DNA of 64,000 bases from JAHQVK01 sp036788295 (lineage in GTDB: Bacteria; Myxococcota; Kuafuiibacteriia; Kuafuiibacteriales; Kuafuiibacteriaceae), in contig DAIQNR010000015.1 of the NCBI GenBank assembly GCA_036788295.1, positions 1 through 64,000 of the forward strand, written 5' to 3'. Position numbers and translations under genes: made by a program. Of this stretch, positions 1 to 8,586 are shown one piece after another (position 1 is the first letter of the stretch; every line of letters begins with the position of its first letter). The notes beneath the pieces are model-generated. The model was not told the DNA's origin. It made no database searches and was given only the letters and a program-made list of their open reading frames with translations.

Positions 1-89
1 CCCCTCCAGGGAGCTTCATGACCGGATCGACATTCAAGCCAGGGTCATCTAGTCTACTCTCAAACCCACAACACAGGAGTTAATGTTCA

Positions 90-470
90 ATGAACACGCA
101 TGCGGGTATATTTATGAACACTCTATTGTTGCTTTGCGCGCTGGGGTGCCAGACCCCTCGCGTCAAGACGACCGAGGTTTCGCCTTGGGCGGCAATCGCC
201 CCGGGTTCGGATTCGCGGGGCCACTGGTTCACGAAACGAGTGAAGTTCAGCGGTAAGCGGCGCGACTTCACCGGCTTCGCCTTGTTGTTCTGCAAGGAGC
301 CCGAGGCTTCGAGTCAGCCAGCCGAGTGCCGACTTGCCGATATTCGGGGGGAAGACGCCAACATGTATTGGCCCTACCTGAAGGAAGATATCGAAGCTTT
401 CCTCGACGAAGGGAGGCTCGAGGATCAGGAGCGAAAGAATACGGGTGGGCGCAGAACCCGGGCTCGATGA
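90..470 (+). CDS. Small predicted lipoprotein, unknown function
   Basis: The 126-residue product begins with a short hydrophobic stretch ending in an ALGC lipobox (residues about 10-20), so it is probably lipid-anchored in the envelope. An AGGAG at 75-79 lies ten bases before the ATG at 90, which supports this start; a second in-frame ATG at 114 would give a shorter signal peptide. The mature part has two Cys and no domain I recognise. The last 15 residues are strongly basic and look unlike the rest, so the true C-terminus may have been altered by a frameshift. Base composition is less GC-biased than the neighbours, which could mean recent acquisition or weak constraint. Confidence 0.55.
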   Translation: MNTHAGIFMNTLLLLCALGCQTPRVKTTEVSPWAAIAPGSDSRGHWFTKRVKFSGKRRDFTGFALLFCKEPEASSQPAECRLADIRGEDANMYWPYLKEDIEAFLDEGRLEDQERKNTGGRRTRAR

Positions 471-656
471 GGTTGGCCTCTGGGCGCCTGATTGGCTCGT
501 TGGTGGCCCGAGCGCTTGGGGGGATTCGACCGCCCCGGTGGTGACCGCCCAAAACCGCGGCCAAGGCAGACGCTCTTCGCGGCTACGACCGAGTGAAACA
601 GCCTGGAGGCTTCGCTGTCTGTGGTGGCAGCGGGTGAACGTCGGTAGGTTGGACCC

Positions 657-1289
657 ATGTTGGGCGGACCACCTCACGAAACCGAGTCGCTCGCGGTCGC
701 GGGGGCCGTCGCGGAGCTGGCGGCGCTTTTCGCCGCCGACCGCGCGGAACACGGCGCCGTGCCGGCGGCTCACACGGCGGAGTACGCGGCGTTGCGGGCG
801 CGGGACCGGGGGCGGCGAACCCGGGTGCTCGAGGTGCTCGATCGGCTCCGCCAGGTCCAAGCTCTTGGCGTGCCGTCGCCGGAGGCGCTCTACCAGGCTG
901 CGTGGATCCTGAACCACGGCGATGAGCCGGGGGAGGCGCGCGCCGCCCACGAACTTGCCCAGGAAGCGGCCGAGAGCGGATGGGCGCCGGCGCGCTGGCT
1001 GGCCGCGGCGGCTTTCGACCGGTGGTGCATGCATGAGGGTCGGCCCCAGAAGTACGGGACGCAGTTCGTGCCCGACGGGGTCCGCTTCCGCCTCTGGGAT
1101 GTGGAGCCGGCGACGACCGACGCCGAGCGGGAGGCGTGGGACGTCCCACCCATCGCCGAGCAGCAAAGGCGGGCGGAGGAGAGGACGCGAACCGACCCGC
1201 AGCCGCCGCTCGACGGCGCGCCCACATGGCTGACCGCCACCATCGCCCGCTGGCGCGCGGCCGATCCCGGCGCCTTTCCGGCTGGGTAG
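657..1289 (+). CDS. DUF6624-like protein
   Basis: The product is a 210-residue protein without a signal peptide. Residues about 85-145 carry an HGD motif, an AHELAQEAAESG helix, then ARWLAAAAFDRW and QKYGTQF. This pattern is typical of the DUF6624 family, a helical domain found in many bacterial proteins and often thought to be an accessory or interaction domain. The biochemical role is unknown. The gene stands alone, with 186 bp of featureless DNA upstream and a gene-poor stretch downstream. The family call comes from remembered motif spacing and was not searched. Confidence 0.7.
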   Translation: MLGGPPHETESLAVAGAVAELAALFAADRAEHGAVPAAHTAEYAALRARDRGRRTRVLEVLDRLRQVQALGVPSPEALYQAAWILNHGDEPGEARAAHELAQEAAESGWAPARWLAAAAFDRWCMHEGRPQKYGTQFVPDGVRFRLWDVEPATTDAEREAWDVPPIAEQQRRAEERTRTDPQPPLDGAPTWLTATIARWRAADPGAFPAG

Positions 1290-1734
1290 CGTCTTCGTGA
1301 CTCCGGGCTTGGCCGACGCCGACCCAAGTCCCATCGCGCTCCAAGGCAGGCAGATGCTCGAGAATGTGCTGGTGGCAAGTTGTCCCCAGCGGCGAAGACA
1401 ACTTTCGCCATGCCGCTCCTCGACAGCTTGCCTTCCCACATCAGCGAGGAGACCAGATCGTAGTCGTTTCGGAGCTCGGCGAGCGACGTTCGGACCTGCC
1501 GCGCCCGCTAGGTCCTGGAGTCGTTGGGCCCGCTGCGTCCGGCCACCCTCGAGCGCCTCCGAGACATCGCGCTCGCTTTCGTCCCCGGTCGGCTGCTCCT
1601 TTTCGGTCGCAGAGCTCCAATCGAATGGCCTCCATGTTTGGCTCGCGCTCCTCGAGCGTCGACCCTCGAACAGCAGGCGGTGGATGTCGCAGCAAGCCGC
1701 TCCCCTCGTCGTTCGCCCGCTGCCGCAACGAGCC
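1290..1734. other. Gene-poor stretch with possible gene remnant
   Basis: These 445 bases hold no convincing intact gene. On the minus strand two overlapping frames each read partly like real protein. One (around 1490-1640) has a mixed polar composition, and a second (around 1340-1480) includes NDYDLV and MWEGKLSRSGMAKVVFA. A frame change is needed to join them, and both lack a proper start. This could be a decayed gene upstream of nothing recognisable. No promoter or terminator stands out. Confidence 0.3.
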
Positions 1735-2550
1735 TCAGCTCTTGCCCTCTGTTTCGTCACGCTGAAGTCGCTCGAGGACGAGGGCTCGAAACCGCTCGCG
1801 CGCGCCGCGCCGGCCGTCCTCGTCGAGCTCTCCCTCGAGCGCTCGACCGAGCGTCGCCATGAGGTGGCGGTCCACGTCGGCAGGAAGCCGGGGCTCGCCC
1901 CGCCGAAACCGCTCCCCGAGCGTGGCCAAGAGCACCGGAGGGAGGGCGTCCGCCGTCGCTGCCGACGCGCGCTGGATGGCGACCGGGAGGGAGTCGGAGG
2001 GCTCCACCGGGTACGACTCGGGCAGCGCCTCGATCGGGGCAAGAAAGCGCTGGATGTCGGTCGTGCTCAATCGGGAGACGGTGTCCACCTCCTGGCGGAG
2101 GGAACGGCTGAGGGATTCGGGACCGGCCTCGACCCCGAGCAAGTGCACCCGCACGCCGAACATCTGCGCTCGGCGCACCGGCGCCACCAGGTATTCCGTT
2201 CCTGCGACGACCACCGCCGAGGCGATGGCCCGATTCTCCGCAAGCTTCACCAGGTCCGCGCCGAGAAACTCGACCGGTCCCTCTCCGTCCCTTGGTCGAA
2301 GCTGGAGTTTGATCTCTTCGCAGAGCGCCAGCTCGCTCTGTACGGGCGTCGGAATCTCGAGCGCGCCATCGTACCAATAGATGCGAAGGAGAGGGAGCTG
2401 GCACTTCTCCTCCGCCCAGCTCTCGAGGAGCACCTTCACCGCCTCCGGCTTGACCCTCATCTCCGACCGGCGCTTGCGCTCCCCGGTGACGGCGGCCGCC
2501 CCAGCGCCGAGCAGGTAGGAAGCGTCGACGAAGACCCCCACACGGTCCAT
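1735..2550 (-). CDS. NYN-domain (PIN-like) protein
   Basis: The 271-residue protein opens with VGVFVDASYLLGAG, the first conserved strand and Asp of the NYN/LabA (DUF88) fold. A conserved YWYDGAL follows near residue 58, then a GADLVKL segment and AVVVAGTEYLVAPVRRAQ near residues 110-130, matching the metal-binding Asp/Glu positions of NYN ribonuclease-like domains. The C-terminal 110 residues are helical and unassigned. NYN proteins are usually RNA-processing nucleases, but some have lost activity; here the usual second-motif SxD appears as AGTEY, so activity is uncertain. The gene is monocistronic, with 157 bp to the next minus-strand gene. Confidence 0.75.
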   Translation of the reverse strand: MDRVGVFVDASYLLGAGAAAVTGERKRRSEMRVKPEAVKVLLESWAEEKCQLPLLRIYWYDGALEIPTPVQSELALCEEIKLQLRPRDGEGPVEFLGADLVKLAENRAIASAVVVAGTEYLVAPVRRAQMFGVRVHLLGVEAGPESLSRSLRQEVDTVSRLSTTDIQRFLAPIEALPESYPVEPSDSLPVAIQRASAATADALPPVLLATLGERFRRGEPRLPADVDRHLMATLGRALEGELDEDGRRGARERFRALVLERLQRDETEGKS

Positions 2551-2663
2551 TCTTCACACCTACCACGGCAAGCGTCGGCGTTCTGCCAACTCTCTCCGCC
2601 GGCGGTGGCCCTGTTCGAGCCAGCGTTGGGCGGGGCGGTGCTCGGCGACGAGCGCGTATCGAT

Positions 2664-2687
2664 CCCTTCGGCCCTTCGGCCCTTCGG
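2664..2687. repeat. Short 8-bp tandem repeat (3 copies)
   Basis: Three head-to-tail copies of CCCTTCGG lie in the 157-bp spacer between the NYN gene and yccF. It is the only structured element noted in that spacer and could be slipped-strand prone. No function is implied. Confidence 0.6.
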
Positions 2688-2707
2688 GCGAACCGGGCGA
2701 ATCGGGC

Positions 2708-3082
2708 TCAGGCCGCGGAGCGGCCGAAGGGCCACAGGGACAGCATCGCGAGCTTCAGGTGCTGAAGCGCAAACGGGATCCCGATGATCGTGAGCGCGAG
2801 GCTCACGCCGAGCCCGACGTGGGACACGAAGATCCAGACCCCGGCGACCACCAGCCACAGCACGTTGCCGGCGGTGCCGAGCGTGCTCGGCTGGCTGCCT
2901 GGAGGTTCCGTGATCTCCTTTCCGAACGGCAACAGCGCGAGCCCGGCCAGCTTGAACGCCTGAAGGCCAAACGGGATCCCGATGACGGTGAGGCACAGGA
3001 GCAGGCCGGCGATAAAGTACTCGAGCGCGATGACGATGCCGCCGCCGAACACGATCCACAGGATGTTGAGGAGCAAGGTCAT
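2708..3082 (-). CDS. yccF: YccF-family inner membrane protein
   Basis: The 124-residue membrane protein consists of two similar halves. Each half carries a hydrophobic segment and the family signature IGIPF followed by an ALxPFG or SLWPFG motif (residues about 34-54 and 100-120), as in Escherichia coli YccF (DUF307). The role of the family is not established. The start codon overlaps the stop of the upstream gene in an ATGA arrangement (3079-3082), so the two genes are translationally coupled. Length and topology fit the shorter, non-gammaproteobacterial members. Confidence 0.9.
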   Translation of the reverse strand: MTLLLNILWIVFGGGIVIALEYFIAGLLLCLTVIGIPFGLQAFKLAGLALLPFGKEITEPPGSQPSTLGTAGNVLWLVVAGVWIFVSHVGLGVSLALTIIGIPFALQHLKLAMLSLWPFGRSAA

Positions 3083-3825
3083 GGCTCGATCTTCGCCTCC
3101 TCCGCCGCCGGCGTCGACCCCGATCGGTCGGTCGCATCCAGCGTGGCCGGTGAACCAAAGTCGAAGCGAACACCCAGAGCCGCGCCGACCGTCGCGGTGT
3201 GAAGGTAGCTTCGGAGCGTGTCGTCGAGGTAGGTCTCCCCGGCCCGGGCGAGGTTTTCGTAGGCCCGAACCGCTCGAGCCCCGGGCGGCGGCTTCATTTG
3301 GGTGGCGGAGAACACGGTGAACGCGCCCCCGACGTCGAAGCGAAGAAAGAACCGCTCCGGCAGCTCGAATCGCCAGCCCACCCGCACCGTGGCGAGCCCA
3401 ACCACCGTGCTCGCTTCGAGCTCGGGTTGGTTTCGCTCGGTGGGGACCGGGGGCCGGCCGAGCAGGCCGGCGAGCACGTTGGCGGCGGTGTTTTTTCCCC
3501 CGAGCAGGGCGACGGCGAGCCCCGCGTCCACGACCAGGCCGTGATCGGCGAACGGGACGAAGCCGACGGTGGGGTGGAGGACGAGCGCGGAATCGAGGCT
3601 GTCGCGCACGAGTTGCGCGGTGGCGGCGTCGTACCAGCCGAATCCTTGGGCGACTTCGTTGGCGAGGTCCACGTACGCGGGCGGCAGCATGCCCACCCCG
3701 ATCCCGGCGCGAATCCGGGATGAAAACTGCACGTCCGCCGCGACTCCGATCGCGAGCGGGACGTCGGTCCGGATCCCGAGGTCCAGCTGGGGGCTGGCGG
3801 CGAGCAGGATCCACCACGGCGTCAT
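3079..3825 (-). CDS. Exported protein, possible outer-membrane beta-barrel
   Basis: The 248-residue product starts with a short hydrophobic signal-like segment (residues 2-12, PWWILLAASPQ). It then alternates short strands such as LAIGVAADVQF, RAGIGVGML, LVVDAGLAVALLGG, TVRVGWRFEL and FLRFDVGGAFTVF, a pattern typical of small beta-barrels. The last residues are not aromatic, which is unusual for a barrel. I chose the ATG at 3825, because the longer reading frame upstream overlaps the divergent VOC gene and is not protein-like. The gene is coupled by an ATGA overlap to yccF. Function is unknown. Confidence 0.65.
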   Translation of the reverse strand: MTPWWILLAASPQLDLGIRTDVPLAIGVAADVQFSSRIRAGIGVGMLPPAYVDLANEVAQGFGWYDAATAQLVRDSLDSALVLHPTVGFVPFADHGLVVDAGLAVALLGGKNTAANVLAGLLGRPPVPTERNQPELEASTVVGLATVRVGWRFELPERFFLRFDVGGAFTVFSATQMKPPPGARAVRAYENLARAGETYLDDTLRSYLHTATVGAALGVRFDFGSPATLDATDRSGSTPAAEEAKIEP

Positions 3826-3940
3826 CCCGTCCACTTCAACCCCTCGTGCTTCCCCTGAGACTAGGGCGGAGGGAGGATGATCGATGTCCGAAGGTGAACC
3901 GAGCCGACTTGGGCCCGGTCCTTCGGGGGAGGAGGCAGCG

Positions 3941-4663
3941 ATGGCAAAATACCGGATCGGCCACGTGGTGTGGCGGGAGTTGATGACTGGAGATCTCGAG
4001 GTGGCCAAGCGGTTCTACGGAGGGCTGTTCGGCTGGGGCTTCGAGGTGATGCCGATGGAGTTCGGACCGTACTTGCTCGCCCACCAGGGCGGCCCGCCGC
4101 TCGCCGGGATCATGGCGGGCAAGACCCACTGCTGGGTCCCGTACATTTCGGTGCCGGACGTGGACAGCGCCGTCGCCGCCGCCTCGAGCCTCGGGGCCGA
4201 GGTGTCGTTTGGGCCCGAGACCGTTCCCGGCGTGGGCCGGCTCGCCAGCCTCGTCGCCGCCGACGGGGCCTGGCTCGGGCTCATGCGCTCGCACGACGGG
4301 GACGAAGACAGCCCTCCGCCGGGGCCGAATCGCCCGTGCTGGGAGTCGGTGCAGTCCCCGGACCCGGCGGCTGCCCGCCGCTTCTTCGCCGCGGTGTGCG
4401 GGTGGAAGGACCACCCCGGCCGCCAGGAGGAGCTGCCCGACTTCGCCGCCCCCGATGGGACCGCGGTGGCCGACCACCAGGCCGCCGAGCGAGGGGCATT
4501 CATGAGCCATTTCCAGGTCGATGAGCTCGAACCGATGGTCGTCCGGGTCGAAGCGCTCGGCGGCCAGGTCGAGGTGCGCCACCTCGATGTCCCCGGCGTA
4601 GGGTCGGTCGCGACGGTGCTCGACCCCGGCGGATCGCGATTTGGATTGTACCAGCCGGCGTGA
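3941..4663 (+). CDS. VOC family protein with two glyoxalase-like domains
   Basis: The 240-residue cytosolic protein is built from two vicinal-oxygen-chelate modules, residues about 5-115 and 127-238. The first reads WRELMTGDLEVAKRFYGGLFGW and the second repeats the pattern with SPDPAAARRFFAAVCGW, ending in VLDPGGSRFGLYQP. This is the glyoxalase/bleomycin-resistance superfamily, in the branch often annotated as hydroxylase-like two-domain proteins; the substrate cannot be inferred. The chosen ATG at 3941 follows a GGAGG at 3930-3934. An upstream in-frame ATG at 3884 would add 19 non-conserved residues. The gene is divergent from the barrel/yccF pair and runs towards the Omp85 gene. Confidence 0.85.
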   Translation: MAKYRIGHVVWRELMTGDLEVAKRFYGGLFGWGFEVMPMEFGPYLLAHQGGPPLAGIMAGKTHCWVPYISVPDVDSAVAAASSLGAEVSFGPETVPGVGRLASLVAADGAWLGLMRSHDGDEDSPPPGPNRPCWESVQSPDPAAARRFFAAVCGWKDHPGRQEELPDFAAPDGTAVADHQAAERGAFMSHFQVDELEPMVVRVEALGGQVEVRHLDVPGVGSVATVLDPGGSRFGLYQPA

Positions 4664-4666
4664 AAT

Positions 4667-6478
4667 TCAGAAGAACTGCCCGAGGGCGAAGGAGAAGCGG
4701 GTGCCGGGGAACCCGGGCTGGGCGCCGGTGAACGGGACGGCGAGGTCGATGCGCCACACCGTCGTGTTCGCCATCGGCACCAGGTACCGCAGCCCGACGC
4801 CGGCGTTGCTCTGCCAGGCCAACGCGGCGGCGGTGGTGGCGGCGGGCAGCCCGGGCCTAGTGCCAAAGGCGTGGCCGCCGTCGTAGAAGGCCACCGCCCC
4901 GAGCTCGAAGAACCACAGCTTCACCGAGTGGGTTCGCAGCTCGAGGTTCGCGCTCAGGCGCCGGTCGCCGGTGAACTGGCCCACCGGAAAGCCCCGGAGG
5001 CCGTCGTCGCCGCCGATCGCCAAGAAGCGGTTCGTGGTCTCGGCGAAGAGCGCTGCGCCTCGGACCGAGGCGATGACCCGCAGCCACCCGAAAAGGGTCT
5101 CGGAGGCGGTGTAGATCCCAACCGACACCAGGTTGTCGATGAGCCCGTCCTCTTCGAGACGGTGGGAGCTCGAGCCCGACAGCACGCTGTAGGCGTCGTC
5201 CGACCAGGCGAAGAACCACCGGGCCGAGCTCTCGAAGAGCAGCGAATCCACGGTGGAGCCGAAGAAGCTCGGGGAGCCGGTCACGGAGAGCCGCACGTCG
5301 GGTCCGACCTGCTGGTCTTCGGGGAAGTCGAAGGTTTGAATGTTTCGATAGATCCGGAACTCGGGCACGAACACCCGGTAGCCGAGCGCCAGCCCGGAGC
5401 GGGTCTCGCTGCGGGGGAGCACGTCCCGCGCGAAGGCGGCCCGATCTTCGGCGGTCGTGTCGCCGGGCAGGCTCGGCTCCACTTCTTGCCAGCTCAGGGC
5501 GTAGCCGGCCGAGATGCGGTGGATGATGGTTCCCGGGAAGGAGCGGGTCGCGCTCAGCTGGGCGGTGGCAGAGCGGCTTCGGTAGACCCAAGGGAGGGAC
5601 GCCCCCGGCGCCTCGTAGGTGCGCAACTCAGATCCGACGAAGCTCCGCACGACCTGCACCGCGTGGGTGACCTGGGCGTCGAAGCCAAACTCCCGGTCGA
5701 GCGCCCATAGAGGGAGGCGAAATATGGTGTCGCTGGCCGAACCCTCCGGCGTCTGCGTGTCCCGGGAGAGAAAGATCCCGGAGCCGTGGTAGAACGTCAG
5801 GCGAGAGCCCCGGATGTTGGAGTCGAAGAAGCTCCCACCGAGGTAGGTCGCGCCCTGATCCATGTCGAGTTCGACGCCGAGCCGCTTCCTCCGGCCAAAT
5901 AGGTTGTTTTCGACCAGGGCGACGCGGAGGCGTTGAAGCTCGTCTTGTTGAAAGTTGGCGCTCGTCTCGAGGCGGAGGCTCCACACGTCGCGGGTCACCA
6001 CCAAGAGGTCGACCCGGGCCGGCTCAAGGTTTTTTACCGGCACCGCCACCACGGCGGTGGTGAAGGTCCGGTCCCGGAGGTTGCGCTTGGTCTCGAAGAC
6101 CTTCGCCTCGCTCCAGACCATGCCCGGGAGCAAGAGGACCTCCCGCCGGATCACGTCCTCCTGGGTGGTGACGTGAAGGGCGTTGAAGAGCTGAAGGAAG
6201 CCGTCCTCGGGCTGAAGCACGTCCAGGTTCACGACGTGGATCGCGGCGAGTCTCTTGCCTTGCGGCGCCGGGTCGAGCTCGAGTCCCCGGGCGCGCAGGG
6301 CTCGGTCGAGCGCGACCCGCTCGATTTCGCCGAGGTCCTCGGTCAGGGACGGGCCGGCCCCAAGGCCAGGCGCCGAGGACAGCAGCGTCGCGGCGAAGGC
6401 GAGCGCGCACGACCGTCGCCGCGGGGGGGCGCGTAGTCGGCTCAGGTGGGGGACCGGCGCTTGGCCCGCATCGACCAA
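4667..6478 (-). CDS. BamA/TamA (Omp85) family outer-membrane protein
   Basis: The 603-residue protein has an Arg-rich n-region and hydrophobic core (residues about 20-42) forming a signal peptide. One POTRA-like domain follows (about 78-165, with REVLLLPGMVWSEAKVFETKRNLRD), then an Omp85-type 16-strand barrel ending in aromatic FSFALGQFF, the expected C-terminal signal for Bam insertion. A loop-6-like GGDDGLRGFPVGQF lies near residue 495; it contains LRGF, equivalent to the family VRGF/Y motif. A single POTRA separates it from BamA (five) and TamA (three), so it is probably a specialised transporter or assembly factor. The start overlaps the upstream DUF3228 gene by 37 bases, so a later start is possible. 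Confidence 0.85.
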   Translation of the reverse strand: MVDAGQAPVPHLSRLRAPPRRRSCALAFAATLLSSAPGLGAGPSLTEDLGEIERVALDRALRARGLELDPAPQGKRLAAIHVVNLDVLQPEDGFLQLFNALHVTTQEDVIRREVLLLPGMVWSEAKVFETKRNLRDRTFTTAVVAVPVKNLEPARVDLLVVTRDVWSLRLETSANFQQDELQRLRVALVENNLFGRRKRLGVELDMDQGATYLGGSFFDSNIRGSRLTFYHGSGIFLSRDTQTPEGSASDTIFRLPLWALDREFGFDAQVTHAVQVVRSFVGSELRTYEAPGASLPWVYRSRSATAQLSATRSFPGTIIHRISAGYALSWQEVEPSLPGDTTAEDRAAFARDVLPRSETRSGLALGYRVFVPEFRIYRNIQTFDFPEDQQVGPDVRLSVTGSPSFFGSTVDSLLFESSARWFFAWSDDAYSVLSGSSSHRLEEDGLIDNLVSVGIYTASETLFGWLRVIASVRGAALFAETTNRFLAIGGDDGLRGFPVGQFTGDRRLSANLELRTHSVKLWFFELGAVAFYDGGHAFGTRPGLPAATTAAALAWQSNAGVGLRYLVPMANTTVWRIDLAVPFTGAQPGFPGTRFSFALGQFF

Positions 6479-7005
6479 TGGTAGATCGCCTCCGCGAACT
6501 CCCTCGCGGTGACTTCCATGGGGCTGCCGCCCGGCTTGCCGAGGAAGTTCCTGGCCATGGTCAGCGGGTCCATCGGGACGTCATCGCTCGCGTCGGCGAT
6601 GAGCTTGACGACTTCCCAGGCCGCGCCCGACGAGCGCTCACCGCCGTTTTGCTCGAGCCGCTCTGCCGAATACAGCACCGCCGCCGCGTAGCCCACCGGC
6701 TCCGGCGTGCCCCCGTCCGTGAACACCCGCACGAACGGGTCCTCGAACGGCTGCCGGCGGTGGACCTCGGCGTGGAGCAGAAGACCGTCGTCGATGCGCA
6801 CCGTGTCCGAGACGAGACGCTCGGCGGGGAGGGGGACGACGACGCACGCATCGAGGTCGGTGAACCCGTGACCGGGGGTGCGTTTTGGCCAGGCGGCTGC
6901 GATGAGCTCGAGCAGCTCCGCTTCGGTGCCGAGAAATCGGCGCTCTTCTCCCGCCTCCCGGCCCCGAAGGAAGTCGGAGACGGCGATGGTGGGCGACTCA
7001 GGCAT
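6442..7005 (-). CDS. DUF3228 family protein
   Basis: The product is a 187-residue soluble protein. It matches the DUF3228 pattern as I remember it: CVVVPLPAERLVSDTVRI near residue 55, PVGYAAAVLYSAERL near 105, WEVVKLIA near 130, then PMDPLTMARNFLGKPGG and a final FAEAIYHW helix. The family function is unknown. The start overlaps the end of the alcohol dehydrogenase gene by eight bases, and its end overlaps the start of the Omp85 gene. The three genes therefore look co-transcribed, though their functions have no obvious link. Confidence 0.8.
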   Translation of the reverse strand: MPESPTIAVSDFLRGREAGEERRFLGTEAELLELIAAAWPKRTPGHGFTDLDACVVVPLPAERLVSDTVRIDDGLLLHAEVHRRQPFEDPFVRVFTDGGTPEPVGYAAAVLYSAERLEQNGGERSSGAAWEVVKLIADASDDVPMDPLTMARNFLGKPGGSPMEVTAREFAEAIYHWSMRAKRRSPT

Positions 7006-8164
7006 AGGCCTGTTCGTACAAGGCCACGATCTCTTCGGCGGTCGGGATGCGCGGGTTGTTGTTCGGCGAGCCGGAAGACAGGGCCTGCTCCGCCATCAGC
7101 GGCAGCAGCGATCGGTACTTCGCTTCGTCGATGCCGTAGGCCTTCGGGGTGGGCACGTCGAGGTCCGCGTTCAAGGTCTCGAGGCCTCGGACCAGCTTGT
7201 CGGCGGCGGCGGCGTCGCCGTCGGCCGCGCTCGCCCAGCCCATGGCCCGGGCGCAGTCGGCGTAGCCGGCGGTGGCCTCCGGGATCGAGAACTCGGTGAT
7301 GGCTGGAAACAGCATCGCGTTCGAGAGCCCGTGGTGGACGTGGAAATGAGCCCCGATCGGCCGGCTCATCCCGTGCACGAGGGCCACCGACGCGGTGGAG
7401 AACGCGAGCCCGGCGTGGGTGGCGCCGACCATCATCTGCTCTCTGGCCTCCCGGTCGTCGGGCTTTTCGAAGGCCCGCTTCAGGTGGCGGGCGATCCGGG
7501 CCATCGCGTCGAGCGCGTACATGGCGGAGACCGGGTTTCGCTTCCGGCTGACGTAGGCCTCGACCGCGTGCACCAGCGCGTCCACGCCGGTGTCGGCGGT
7601 CAGCCGCCGGGGGAGCCGCAGGGTCAGCTCGAAGTCCACGATCGCCCCGTTCGGGACGAGGCCGGGGCCGGCGATCAGCATCTTCTCATCGGTCGCGGTG
7701 TCGGTGATCACCGTGAACCGGGTGACCTCGCTGCCGGTGCCGGCGGTGGTGGGCACCGCGATGATGGGCAGGCCGGGCTTCGGGATCGGGTTTGGGACCT
7801 TGTAGTCCCGGATCTTGCCTCCGTTGGCGGCGAGGATGGCCATCGCTTTGGCGGTGTCGATCGGGGAGCCGCCGCCGAAGCCGATCATGCCGTCGTGGCC
7901 GCCGTCCTTCAGGACCTTCGCGCCGGCCTCGATGACGGTGTCGGTGGGGTCCGACACCGTGTCGGCGAACACGGCGGCTTCGATCCCGGCGGCGGCGAGC
8001 GGCTCGAGGACCGCGTTCACCATGCCGCTGTCGCGCATGAACGGGTCGGTGACCACGAGCGGCCGCTGAAACCCGAGCTGGCGCACGACCGCGCCGAGCT
8101 GGGCGACGCTGCCGCCCCCGACGAGCATGGTGCGAGGGAGAGCCAGATTCGCGACGGGGAGCAT
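6998..8164 (-). CDS. Iron-containing alcohol dehydrogenase
   Basis: The 388-residue enzyme belongs to the Fe-ADH (type III) family, which interconverts alcohols and aldehydes with NAD(P). Visible hallmarks are the dinucleotide site GGGSPIDTAKA (about 95-105), TTAGTGSEVTRF, and the metal-ligand region DALVHAVEAYVS followed by HGMSRPIGAHFHVHHGLSNAM, which carries the conserved His ligands. The ATG at 8164 was preferred because the extra 25 upstream residues are not conserved-looking. Metabolosome operons often use such an enzyme to regenerate NAD, and this is the only one in the window, but it lies about 14 kb from the BMC genes. Substrate is not determinable. Confidence 0.9.
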   Translation of the reverse strand: MLPVANLALPRTMLVGGGSVAQLGAVVRQLGFQRPLVVTDPFMRDSGMVNAVLEPLAAAGIEAAVFADTVSDPTDTVIEAGAKVLKDGGHDGMIGFGGGSPIDTAKAMAILAANGGKIRDYKVPNPIPKPGLPIIAVPTTAGTGSEVTRFTVITDTATDEKMLIAGPGLVPNGAIVDFELTLRLPRRLTADTGVDALVHAVEAYVSRKRNPVSAMYALDAMARIARHLKRAFEKPDDREAREQMMVGATHAGLAFSTASVALVHGMSRPIGAHFHVHHGLSNAMLFPAITEFSIPEATAGYADCARAMGWASAADGDAAAADKLVRGLETLNADLDVPTPKAYGIDEAKYRSLLPLMAEQALSSGSPNNNPRIPTAEEIVALYEQAYA

Positions 8165-8235
8165 GGAAGGGGTTTCGCCCGAGAAGGCCCGCCCCGGCAA
8201 GGGGGTCCGACGTCGCAGGCGGCAGCTTGGGTCGA

Positions 8236-8586
8236 TCAAGGCTCGGGCGTGAACCGGCCGGTCCCAAGACCGCGGCCGGACAGCTCGAGCACGTAGGTGC
8301 GCCCGGCTTCGAGCGGCCTAGGGCCCTCGGTGGTCGAAAAACCTTCAGGCGTCTCCCCGTACACCAGGACGCCCACCGAGACCGGCCGCGCCGGGTTGGT
8401 CGAGAACGCCCACATCACGACGCCGGCCTCGGTCCGCACTTGCCCGTCGGAGAAGCCGCCGTCTTCGTAGCGAATCGAGAACTCGGGGCGGGGCAGACGA
8501 GCGGACGCCACGGAGATGTCGATTCGGGGCTTGCAGGCGGCGAACGCGAGCAGGGCCATCGCGCCGAGGCGCGAGGGGTATTTCAA
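8236..8586 (-). CDS. Small lipoprotein coupled to HExxH protein gene
   Basis: The 116-residue predicted lipoprotein has an n-region with Lys and Arg and a hydrophobic core ending in LAFAAC (Cys at about residue 18). I place the start at a TTG (8584-8586) that overlaps the TGA of the upstream gene as TTGA. This gives a textbook signal peptide, whereas the only internal ATG (residue 10) would leave no positive n-region. The mature part is a roughly 95-residue, strand-rich domain with no recognised family; it could be Ig-like. Tight coupling to the DUF4157-like gene suggests they act together, for example as protease and partner or inhibitor. That functional link is inference. Confidence 0.65.
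   Translation of the reverse strand: MKYPSRLGAMALLAFAACKPRIDISVASARLPRPEFSIRYEDGGFSDGQVRTEAGVVMWAFSTNPARPVSVGVLVYGETPEGFSTTEGPRPLEAGRTYVLELSGRGLGTGRFTPEP

Noticed and set aside
471..656. tRNA- or tmRNA-like GGGGGATTCGACC segment
   Set aside because: No acceptor stem or cloverleaf could be folded around it.
123..2042. 639-residue open frame on the minus strand
   Set aside because: It overlaps the DUF6624 and NYN genes in other frames, is extremely rich in Arg, Ser and Pro, and has no domain. It is an artefact of high GC.
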